From the NCBI GenBank assembly GCA_021770065.1, contig JAETRR010000036.1, forward strand, positions 1-40,647: a stretch of DNA of 40,647 nucleotides. The letters are read 5' to 3'. A model generated the notes under the pieces. The model did no database searches. It saw only the letters and a program-made list of their open reading frames with translations, and had not been told where the DNA came from. The stretch is from Lachnoclostridium sp. (GTDB lineage: Bacteria > Bacillota > Clostridia > Lachnospirales > Lachnospiraceae). A program made the translations under genes and the position numbers. Shown here one piece after another: positions 32,268 to 38,424 of the stretch (positions are counted from its first letter, which is position 1; the number at the start of each line of letters is the position of its first letter).

Positions 32268-32762
32268 ATGGAAGAGAAAGGAATCAACATTGCTATGAAA
32301 GAATTTATCGAGGAAAAGCAAAAACAGCAGTACAACGAATATGTGAAGCAGGTGACGCCCACCCACAGCCTGCCGATGCAGATGGTGAAGGCTTTTGTGA
32401 CGGGCGGCATTATCTGCTGCCTGGGACAGGCTGTTTTGAATTATGCCGGCAGCCTGGGGCTGGAGAAGGATGATGCCGGTGCGTGGTGTTCCATGCTTCT
32501 GGTGCTTTTGAGCGTGGTTCTTACGGGATTTAATATCTTCCCGGGGATTGCCAAGTGGGGCGGCGCCGGAGCTCTGGTACCTATTACCGGATTTGCCAAC
32601 AGTGTGGCTGCACCGGCCATTGAGTATCAGAAGGAGGGGCAGGTCTTCGGTATCGGGTGTAAGATTTTTACGATTGCAGGTCCGGTGATCTTGTACGGGA
32701 TCTTTACCAGCTGGGTGCTGGGGCTGATTTACTGGATTTTAATGATGACAGGTGTCGTTTAG
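32268..32762 (+). CDS. spoVAC: Stage V sporulation protein AC
   Basis: Membrane subunit of the spore dipicolinate channel; the B. subtilis homologue acts as a mechanosensitive channel in germination. Seen are VKAFVTGGIICCLGQAVLNY, the central GAGALVPITGFANSVAAPAIE and a C-terminal membrane segment, with 164 residues from the ATG at 32268. The ATG at 32295 has a better AAAGGA upstream and gives 155 residues. It should be followed by spoVAD; instead a strong terminator and a 2.7-kb methyltransferase block intervene. Confidence 0.93.
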   Translation: MEEKGINIAMKEFIEEKQKQQYNEYVKQVTPTHSLPMQMVKAFVTGGIICCLGQAVLNYAGSLGLEKDDAGAWCSMLLVLLSVVLTGFNIFPGIAKWGGAGALVPITGFANSVAAPAIEYQKEGQVFGIGCKIFTIAGPVILYGIFTSWVLGLIYWILMMTGVV

Positions 32763-32784
32763 ATTTAATAAATGATGTGTTACA

Positions 32785-32819
32785 GGGGGCTGCCGGCTTA
32801 CTATGGCAGCCCCCCTTTT
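32785..32819 (+). terminator. Terminator directly after spoVAC
   Basis: GGGGGCTGCC (32785-32794) and GGCAGCCCCC (32805-32814) form a perfect 10-bp stem with a 10-base loop, followed by C and TTTT. It would stop most spoVA transcripts before the methyltransferase genes and spoVAD. Confidence 0.9.
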
Positions 32820-32852
32820 ATTCTCGTGCGCAGAAGAGGTTCGAAAATTTTA

Positions 32853-32881
32853 TTTACACCCTGATAAAAACATAATATAAT
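32853..32881 (+). promoter_or_regulatory. Vegetative promoter of the methyltransferase module
   Basis: TTTACA (32853-32858), 17 bases, TATAAT (32876-32881), followed by the small regulator gene. This is a near-consensus sigma-A-type promoter, so the module is expected to be expressed in growing cells. Confidence 0.82.
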
Positions 32882-32907
32882 ATGTTTATTAAATGGAGGA
32901 AAATGCA

Positions 32908-33105
32908 ATGACAAATAACAAGAAAGGTAATTGCGGAAGACCGGCAGGCCGTAGAAAAACAGCAAAAATAGAAATCTCAATCGAACCGGAAGTGAAAGAC
33001 GAATTTATGGCATTATTGCGTAAAGAGGGAAAAACTGCCTCTGTGGAAATTGGTTTATGGATTAGAGGATACATAAAGGACAATAGGCGAAAGGAGGAGG
33101 AATAG
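32908..33105 (+). CDS. Small ribbon-helix-helix-like DNA-binding protein
   Basis: A 65-residue basic protein, starting MTNNKKGNCGRPAGRRKTAK. The central part (AKIEISIEPEVKDEFMALL, then KTASVEIGLWIRGYI) has the strand-helix-helix pattern of Arc/CopG-type regulators. The start at 32908 is preferred over an in-frame ATG at 32893 because GGAGGA lies seven bases before it. It ends at the GTG of the first methyltransferase with zero gap. It probably controls the module, like the small control proteins of restriction-modification loci (inference). Confidence 0.75.
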   Translation: MTNNKKGNCGRPAGRRKTAKIEISIEPEVKDEFMALLRKEGKTASVEIGLWIRGYIKDNRRKEEE

Positions 33106-34041
33106 GTGAAGGTAGTATCATTCTTCAGTGGACTTGGCGGGCTTGACAAGGGCTTTGCAGACACAGGCTATGATATTATATGGGCAAATGATTTTGACAA
33201 ATATGCGGTGCAGACATATAAGGCTAATTTTGGTGAGCATATTGTATTAGGCGATATAAATGAGATTCCTTTAAACGAAATTCCGGATTGTGATGTACTC
33301 ATTGGCGGATTCCCTTGCCAGCCATTCAGTATGATGGGAGAACAAAAGGGATTTGAAGATACCAGAGGCACATTGTTTTTCAGAATAGCAGAGATAGTGG
33401 ATGATAAAATAAAAAGGGGCAAAAAGCCCAGGGCAATTATTTTGGAGAATGTCCGCTCATTAAAAACCCATAATAATGGCAGGACATATAAAGAAATACA
33501 TCGGATATTACAGGATGTACTCGGCTATAAAGTTTTCTGTAAAATACTAAACACAGCAGACTATGGAGTGCCTCAGACTAGAAACAGAACTTATATCGTA
33601 TGCTTTGATAATCAGACAGCAGAATATGAGTTTCCGGCAGAGCAGAAACTTGATAAAACATTACAGGATCTGCTTGAACATGATGTGGATAATAAGTATT
33701 TTTTGTCGGACAGAATACTGCCTACAATACTGTCTAATGGAACAGGAGGATATAAGGCAAAATCAGAGATAGATTTAAAGATTGCGAGGCCATTATGTGC
33801 AACTATGGCAAAGATGCACAGAGCATGTCAGGACAATTATGTAACACAAAAGGGAAGGGTAAGAAGGCTTACACCCAGAGAATGTGCCAGACTGCAGGGT
33901 TTTGAAGACTCATTTGTGATACCGGTATCTGATTGCCAGGCATACAAGCAGTTCGGCAATGCAGTTACGGTGAACGTATCAAGAGCCATTGCCCAGTCTG
34001 TAAAGGACACATTAAAAGAACTTGGAGAGTGGACAGATTAA
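33106..34041 (+). CDS. DNA cytosine-5 methyltransferase 1
   Basis: Transfers the methyl group of SAM to C5 of cytosine in a specific DNA site. All key motifs are intact in 311 residues: motif I FFSGLGGLDKGF, motif IV GGFPCQPFS with catalytic Cys71, motif VI ENVRSL (114 onward), motif VIII QTRNRTYIV, motif IX RRLTPRECARLQGF and motif X QFGNAVTV. The target-recognition region (about 165-255) is short. The start is GTG at 33106 with AAGGAGGAGG upstream. The recognition sequence cannot be read. No restriction endonuclease is encoded nearby. It is followed one base later by a second methyltransferase. Confidence 0.95.
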   Translation: MKVVSFFSGLGGLDKGFADTGYDIIWANDFDKYAVQTYKANFGEHIVLGDINEIPLNEIPDCDVLIGGFPCQPFSMMGEQKGFEDTRGTLFFRIAEIVDDKIKRGKKPRAIILENVRSLKTHNNGRTYKEIHRILQDVLGYKVFCKILNTADYGVPQTRNRTYIVCFDNQTAEYEFPAEQKLDKTLQDLLEHDVDNKYFLSDRILPTILSNGTGGYKAKSEIDLKIARPLCATMAKMHRACQDNYVTQKGRVRRLTPRECARLQGFEDSFVIPVSDCQAYKQFGNAVTVNVSRAIAQSVKDTLKELGEWTD

Positions 34042-34042
34042 T

Positions 34043-35479
34043 ATGGAATACAAGGATGATAAAAGCGAGTTTACAGCATTTGCAGAGGCGGGATTGGGCG
34101 ATAAAAAAAGTGCATCTATAGATGTTTGCTTAGAACGTGTCACAAAAAATGTAAATGAAGAGTTTCTTAAGGCAAGAGCAGAATTATATCAGACAGATGT
34201 AAAAAATGACAATGCGCTTATTGAAGCATTTAAGAGGTTATCTGTTATTTGTAATGAAACCGAACAGAGCTGTGCAAAATGCCCGGTATGTAAGTATTGC
34301 AATACTTACATTGAAAATGCCAGGAAGAATGTTAAAGAAGACTCGTTAAAGATGATTGATTTATTCTGCGGAGCGGGGGGACTATCATTAGGATTTTCAC
34401 AGGAAGGATTTATAACAAGCCTGGCAAATGATATCCAGGACTGCTGTGTGGATACATATGCACATAATCATCCGGAGACACCCAGGGACCACATTGTGCT
34501 GGGTGATATTAAGGAGGTAGTTAAAAATCTGGATGAACTGCTGGCAGGACGAAGTGTTGATATTGTGATAGGTGGGCCGCCGTGCCAGGGGTTCAGTATG
34601 GCTAACAGACAGCGGTTAATAGATGACCCGAGAAATTACCTGTATAAAAGTTATGTTGAAGTGCTGGAAAAAGTCCGTCCTGAGTTTTTCGTTATGGAAA
34701 ATGTTAAAGGAATGCTGTCTGTGGCAGAGCAGGTAAAAGAGGATTTTCGTAATATCGGTTATTCTGTAGAATGCCATGTGCTGAATGCGAAGGATTTTGG
34801 TGTCCCTCAAAACAGAGAAAGACTGATATATATTGGCAACTGCATTGGTATTGATAATGAACAGATTTTCAAAGAAATATTTGCACTGAGCGAGAGTATT
34901 CCGGAGCATAATCTTGGAGATGCTTTATTTGCGCTTAGAGAGCTGGAAGCTTCCAGAGTTAAGAATGCAACTGAGGCCGGTTCGGCAGAAAGCGGATATA
35001 AAATTGAAAAGAACAAGATTGCTGATACAAATGAGTATATCTCATATATTAATCAAGGCAGAACGATGGCAATAGTATCGAATCACAAGGCAAGATATAA
35101 TAATGACAGGGATATCAAGATTTTTGGGCGCATGGAGCAGGGCGACCGTTCGGATGATCCTAAGATTGCAGATATTATGCCATATGCCAGAAGGAATGAT
35201 ATTTTCAAGGATAAATACTTTAAGCTGGAAAATGATAAAGTATGTAAAACCATCACTGCACATATGAAGTTCGACTGTAATATGTATATTCATCCTACAC
35301 AGGCGAGAGGTCTTACTCCCAGAGAAGCTGCAAGAGTGCAGTCCTATCCGGATGATTATTTCTTTAGAGGAGCTTATACAAAAACATATATGCAGATAGG
35401 TAATTCGGTTCCGCCTCTTTTGGGAAGGGCAATTGCCCAGGTGATTAAACGTTATATGAAAGGCAGTAATGTCTCATAG
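34043..35479 (+). CDS. DNA cytosine-5 methyltransferase 2 with N-terminal Cys cluster
   Basis: A second, divergent C5 methyltransferase of 478 residues. The first 100 residues are an extra domain ending in Cys77, 80, 83 and 86 (CAKCPVCKYC), a possible metal or iron-sulfur site. The catalytic domain has motif I MIDLFCGAGGLSLGF, motif IV IGGPPCQGFS with Cys181, motif VI ENVKGM, motif VIII QNRERLIYIG, motif IX RGLTPREAARVQSYPD and motif X QIGNSVPP. Its target-recognition region is larger than in the first enzyme. The ATG at 34043 is chosen over a TTG at 34022, since GGAGAG lies upstream and the first gene stops one base earlier. The pair may methylate the two strands of one asymmetric site, or two different sites. 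Confidence 0.94.
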   Translation: MEYKDDKSEFTAFAEAGLGDKKSASIDVCLERVTKNVNEEFLKARAELYQTDVKNDNALIEAFKRLSVICNETEQSCAKCPVCKYCNTYIENARKNVKEDSLKMIDLFCGAGGLSLGFSQEGFITSLANDIQDCCVDTYAHNHPETPRDHIVLGDIKEVVKNLDELLAGRSVDIVIGGPPCQGFSMANRQRLIDDPRNYLYKSYVEVLEKVRPEFFVMENVKGMLSVAEQVKEDFRNIGYSVECHVLNAKDFGVPQNRERLIYIGNCIGIDNEQIFKEIFALSESIPEHNLGDALFALRELEASRVKNATEAGSAESGYKIEKNKIADTNEYISYINQGRTMAIVSNHKARYNNDRDIKIFGRMEQGDRSDDPKIADIMPYARRNDIFKDKYFKLENDKVCKTITAHMKFDCNMYIHPTQARGLTPREAARVQSYPDDYFFRGAYTKTYMQIGNSVPPLLGRAIAQVIKRYMKGSNVS

Positions 35480-35484
35480 ATGAT

Positions 35485-35519
35485 ACAGGTGCATTTTTTT
35501 GCGTCCCCTGTTATTTTTT
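35485..35519 (+). terminator. Weak terminator after the second methyltransferase
   Basis: ACAGG (35485-35489) can pair with CCTGT (35507-35511), with two inner pairs, followed by TATTTTTT. The stem is imperfect, so read-through into spoVAD is possible. Confidence 0.4.
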
Positions 35520-35585
35520 CCGCTGCTTAAGCATATAATATAAGTGCCGGAAAAATAAAATAGGAAACACAGGAAGGACGAAAAG

Positions 35586-36596
35586 ATGGGTACAATGGTA
35601 GGAAAACAGAGCATTCAGTTTCAGAAGGCTCCGCATATAGTAAGCGCAGCCTCCGTTGTGGGAAAGAAGGAGGGCGAGGGGCCGCTCGGCTCTCAATTTG
35701 ACGAGATTGAACAGGATCCGATGGCAGGGCAGAATACCTGGGAGGAAGCCGAGAGTGCTTTGCAGAAAAGAGCGGCCGTTATGGCGATGGAGAAGATGCC
35801 GGCCGGGCTTCCTCCGGTGCGGTATCTTTTTTCTGGCGATCTTTTGGGACAACTTATTGCTACATCTTTTGGAGTAATGGATCTGAAGCTGCCGCTGTTC
35901 GGACTTTACGGGGCCTGTTCTACGATTGGAGAAGCCCTGATGCTGGCTGCCATGACAGTTCAGGGCGGATACTCGGAGACAGTGCTGGCTCTGACCTCCA
36001 GCCACTTTGGAAGTGCGGAGAAGCAGTTTCGCTTTCCGCTGGAGTATGGAGGACAGAGGCCCCTTGCAGCTACCTGGACCGTTACGGGAAGCGGCGCGTT
36101 TGTACTTGCCCCCCAGGGAGGAAAGGCTGGGATATCGGGTGTAACCCCCGGAAAGGTCGTGGATTTCGGATTGAAGGATTCCCTGAATATGGGAGCCTGC
36201 ATGGCTCCGGCTGCCTGTGACACTATCTGTCAGCATCTGGAGGACTTTGGAAGGCAGCCTTCGGATTACGATTATATTATAACGGGAGACTTGGGCAGCG
36301 TAGGGCAGACCATTCTGCTGGATCTTGCGAAGGAGCGCGGATACGATCTGTCGGAAAGGCATCTGGACTGCGGAATGCTGATTTTTGACAGCGAAAAGCA
36401 GGATACCCATGCGGGCGGGAGCGGATGCGCCTGCTCTGCGGTGACGCTGGCCGCGCATATTCTGCCCAGGATTGAGAAAAACCAGTGGAAACGGGTGCTC
36501 TTTGTGCCCACGGGGGCCCTGCTCTCTACGGTCAGCTACAATGAGGGGCAGAGTGTGCCGGGAATTGCCCACGCGGTTGTAATAGAACACATTTAA
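35586..36596 (+). CDS. spoVAD: Stage V sporulation protein AD
   Basis: Membrane-associated soluble SpoVA subunit with a thiolase/ketoacyl-synthase-like fold that binds dipicolinic acid. The 336 residues begin with GKQSIQFQKAPHIVSAASVVG and include LFGLYGACSTIGEALMLAA, TGDLGSVGQ and HAGGSGCACSAV. AGGAAGGA lies before the ATG. Here it is cut off from spoVAA-AB-AC by the methyltransferase module. GCATA at 35531 and TATAAT at 35534-35539 lie upstream, but no convincing sigma-G or sigma-F promoter was found, so how it is expressed in the forespore is open. Confidence 0.94.
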   Translation: MGTMVGKQSIQFQKAPHIVSAASVVGKKEGEGPLGSQFDEIEQDPMAGQNTWEEAESALQKRAAVMAMEKMPAGLPPVRYLFSGDLLGQLIATSFGVMDLKLPLFGLYGACSTIGEALMLAAMTVQGGYSETVLALTSSHFGSAEKQFRFPLEYGGQRPLAATWTVTGSGAFVLAPQGGKAGISGVTPGKVVDFGLKDSLNMGACMAPAACDTICQHLEDFGRQPSDYDYIITGDLGSVGQTILLDLAKERGYDLSERHLDCGMLIFDSEKQDTHAGGSGCACSAVTLAAHILPRIEKNQWKRVLFVPTGALLSTVSYNEGQSVPGIAHAVVIEHI

Positions 36597-36618
36597 ATAC
36601 TGGAATAGGAGACAGCTT

Positions 36619-36978
36619 ATGATGGATTATATCAATGCGTTCTGGGTAGGGGGACTGATCTGTGCGCTGGTACAGATTCTAATGGAAAAGACGAAAATGA
36701 TGCCGGGAAGAATCATGGTGCTTCTGGTTTGTACCGGAGCCGTGCTGGGGGCCGTCGGGCTTTACGGGCCCTTCCAGGAGTATGCAGGCGCAGGCGCCTC
36801 TGTTCCGCTTCTGGGATTTGGCAATACCCTCTGGAAAGGTGTAAAGGAAGCAGTGGAGACGGAGGGCTTCTTAGGGATCTTTAAGGGCGGTTTTCAGGCG
36901 AGCGCCGCAGGAATCTGTGCGGCATTGGTCTTTGCTTATCTGGCAAGCCTTATCTTCCAGCCAAAGATGAAGAAATAA
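36619..36978 (+). CDS. spoVAE: Stage V sporulation protein AE
   Basis: A 119-residue integral membrane subunit of the SpoVA channel with about three to four hydrophobic segments (NAFWVGGLICALVQILM; VLLVCTGAVLGAVGLYG; AAGICAALVFAYLASLIF) and the conserved GAGASVPLLGFGNTLWKG. TAGGAGA precedes two adjacent ATGs (36619, 36622). It follows spoVAD by 22 bases and closes the sporulation block; no spoVAF-like gene follows. Confidence 0.92.
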   Translation: MMDYINAFWVGGLICALVQILMEKTKMMPGRIMVLLVCTGAVLGAVGLYGPFQEYAGAGASVPLLGFGNTLWKGVKEAVETEGFLGIFKGGFQASAAGICAALVFAYLASLIFQPKMKK

Positions 36979-36980
36979 GC

Positions 36981-37009
36981 TTGTGTTTTGAAACTCAAAC
37001 TGTTATACT
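36981..37009 (+). promoter_or_regulatory. Possible promoter of degV
   Basis: TTGTGT (36981-36986), 17 bases, TATACT (37004-37009) with an extended TGT before it. The -35 is weak, but the -10 and spacing are good. Confidence 0.45.
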
Positions 37010-37033
37010 GGTACTGTTTGCAGAAATTGCGGA

Positions 37034-37092
37034 TTATCCGGTACGGCACTGCGAGAATGAAAGTGAATCATGTGCTTAATGTACCGGGATAA
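37034..37092 (+). other. Inverted repeat in the degV leader
   Basis: TTATCCGGTAC (37034-37044) and GTACCGGGATAA (37081-37092) are complementary apart from one bulged base, 36 bases apart. The right arm ends six bases before the ribosome site, so a leader structure affecting translation is conceivable. Confidence 0.35.
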
Positions 37093-37112
37093 CAGTTGAG
37101 GAGGACCAGGCA

Positions 37113-37982
37113 TTGAGCAGAGTAGCGATTGTGACGGACAGCAACAGCGGTATTACACAGGAGACTGCCTGTGAGATGGGAATCCGTGTGCTGCCCATGC
37201 CGTTTACCATTGATGGAGAAGAATATTTTGAGGGGATCAGTCTGACCCAGAAGGAGTTTTACGAGAAGCTTGCCCGGGATGCGGATATTGCAACTTCGCA
37301 GCCGTCGCCGGAATCCGTTCTGGAGCTTTGGAAGGAGCTCCTGAAAGAATATGATGAAGTGGTGCATATTCCCATGTCCAGCGGCCTGTCGGGTTCCTGT
37401 CAGACAGCCATTGCGCTGGCGGATGATTTTGACGGGAAGGTCCAGGTGGTGAATAACCAGAGGATTTCAATTACCCAGCGTCAGTCCGTGGCGGATGCCG
37501 TCCGCCTGGCAGAAGAGGGAAAAAGCGCAGCAGAGATCAAGGAGATTCTGGAGAGAGTTAAGCTGGAATCCAGTATTTATATTACGGTGGCAACTCTGAA
37601 ATATCTGAAAAAGGGAGGCCGTCTTACTCCGGCGGTGGCGGCTATCGGAACACTGCTGCGAATCAAGCCGGTTCTGCAGATTCAGGGAGAGCGCCTGGAT
37701 ACATTCTCCAAAGCACGCACGATGCAGCAGGCTAAGAAAACCATGATTGATGCTATCCGCAATGACATTGAGACACGGTTTGGAGGACTGGATGCAAAGG
37801 ATGTGCATCTGGACATTGCCCATACGAATAATGAGGAGGAGGCAGCAAGGTTCAAGACGGAGGTAGAGGAGGCATTCCCGGGGTATTCCGTAGGATTTGT
37901 GGATCCTCTGTCATTGAGCGTATCCTGCCATATTGGTGACGGCTCGCTGGCAATTGCTGCTACCAGAATTCTGCACGATTGA
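37113..37982 (+). CDS. DegV-family fatty-acid-binding protein
   Basis: A 289-residue EDD-fold protein. DegV/FakB proteins hold a fatty acid for phosphorylation by FakA in phospholipid synthesis; several paralogues per genome are common. Seen are VAIVTDSNSGI at the N-terminus, TSQPSPES, IPMSSGLSGSCQTA and the ligand-binding LKYLKKGGRLTPAVAAIG. The start is TTG at 37113, supported by GAGGAGGA eight bases before it. No fakA gene is nearby. A terminator with a Fur-box-like core follows. Confidence 0.92.
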   Translation: MSRVAIVTDSNSGITQETACEMGIRVLPMPFTIDGEEYFEGISLTQKEFYEKLARDADIATSQPSPESVLELWKELLKEYDEVVHIPMSSGLSGSCQTAIALADDFDGKVQVVNNQRISITQRQSVADAVRLAEEGKSAAEIKEILERVKLESSIYITVATLKYLKKGGRLTPAVAAIGTLLRIKPVLQIQGERLDTFSKARTMQQAKKTMIDAIRNDIETRFGGLDAKDVHLDIAHTNNEEEAARFKTEVEEAFPGYSVGFVDPLSLSVSCHIGDGSLAIAATRILHD

Positions 37983-38033
37983 GAGACGGTAATTTTTAAA
38001 AAATCAAACATGCACAAAAATAAATATAGAATG

Positions 38034-38083
38034 CGTCAATATTTATTGAGAATTATTATCAATGAATATTGACGTTTTTTTTT
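38034..38083 (+). terminator. Terminator of degV, long A+T-rich hairpin
   Basis: CGTCAATATT (38034-38043) pairs perfectly with 38065-38074, followed by nine T's. The inner part (38045-38063) continues as a near-perfect inverted repeat, giving a stem of about 19 bp in all. Confidence 0.88.
38047..38061. promoter_or_regulatory. Fur-box-like palindrome upstream of feoAB
   Basis: TGAGAATTATTATCA matches the 7-1-7 Fur motif (TGATAATNATTATCA, as recalled) at 14 of its 14 defined positions but one. It lies in the stem of the degV terminator and just before a possible feo promoter. Iron-dependent repression of feoAB is plausible, but the A+T-rich stem could mimic the motif by chance. Confidence 0.5.
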
Positions 38084-38097
38084 CAGAGTGCTATGGT
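38069..38097 (+). promoter_or_regulatory. Possible feoAB promoter
   Basis: TTGACG (38069-38074), 17 bases, TATGGT (38092-38097). The -35 is the 3' end of the degV terminator stem, and the Fur-box-like site ends eight bases before it. The -10 is moderate. Confidence 0.4.
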
Positions 38098-38190
38098 TTT
38101 ATATAGCTGAAAAATATTTTTTGTCAACTGGAAGTAAGATAAAATCAACTCATAAACGATGTGAAAAGAACAGGATAAAGGGAAAAAACA

Positions 38191-38424
38191 ATGACATTAC
38201 GAGAAGGAATTATAGGAAATAGATATCAGGTAAAGGAGATACAGCTGGAGGACAAGATTAAGCGCCGCCTTCAGATGCTTGGAATGACAAAGGGAACCGG
38301 GGTCCGGGTGCTGAACAATAAGAAAAGCGGTTCTGTTATTATGAAGGTACGGGGAACCAGATTTGCCATAGGAAGACGGATTGCGGAGGGTATTCTGGTA
38401 GAGGAGGATGTTTATGAGCAGTGA
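38191..38424 (+). CDS. feoA: Ferrous iron transport protein A
   Basis: A 77-residue cytoplasmic SH3-like protein that assists FeoB. It has the family pattern KRRLQMLGMTKGTGVRVL and ends with MKVRGTRFAIGRRIAEGILVEE. It overlaps feoB by 11 bases (from the preferred feoB ATG), so the two are translationally coupled. Iron control through the Fur-like site upstream is likely but unproven. The leader between the promoter and the ATG is A+T-rich, with GATAAAGGG as a weak ribosome site. Confidence 0.93.
   Translation: MTLREGIIGNRYQVKEIQLEDKIKRRLQMLGMTKGTGVRVLNNKKSGSVIMKVRGTRFAIGRRIAEGILVEEDVYEQ

Larger units (their letters stand above)
32763..35520 (+). other. DNA-methylation module inserted in the spoVA operon
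   Basis: Between spoVAC and spoVAD lie a terminator, a promoter, a small ribbon-helix-helix-like gene and two cytosine-5 methyltransferase genes. The block is visibly more A+T-rich than the flanks, and its reading frames use AGA and ATA freely. spoVAC and spoVAD are adjacent in the operons known to me. No transposase, integrase, terminal inverted repeat or target duplication was found, so the insertion mechanism is unknown. Boundaries are approximate. Confidence 0.7.

Noticed and set aside
32871..35544. Possible target-site duplication: ATAATATAA occurs at both edges of the methyltransferase module
   Set aside because: The 9-base match is A+T-rich and lies in promoter-like sequence at both places, so chance similarity is the simpler explanation. 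It does not coincide with a clear element end.
35511..36590. Minus-strand open frame of 359 codons opposite spoVAD
   Set aside because: It mirrors spoVAD over nearly its whole length, has a low-complexity His/Arg/Gln-rich translation, and lacks a ribosome site and domain resemblance. It is a shadow of the codon pattern of spoVAD.
38121..38145. TTGTCA with TAAAAT as the feoAB promoter
   Set aside because: The spacing is only 13 bases, too short for a vegetative promoter; the pair at 38069-38097 fits better.
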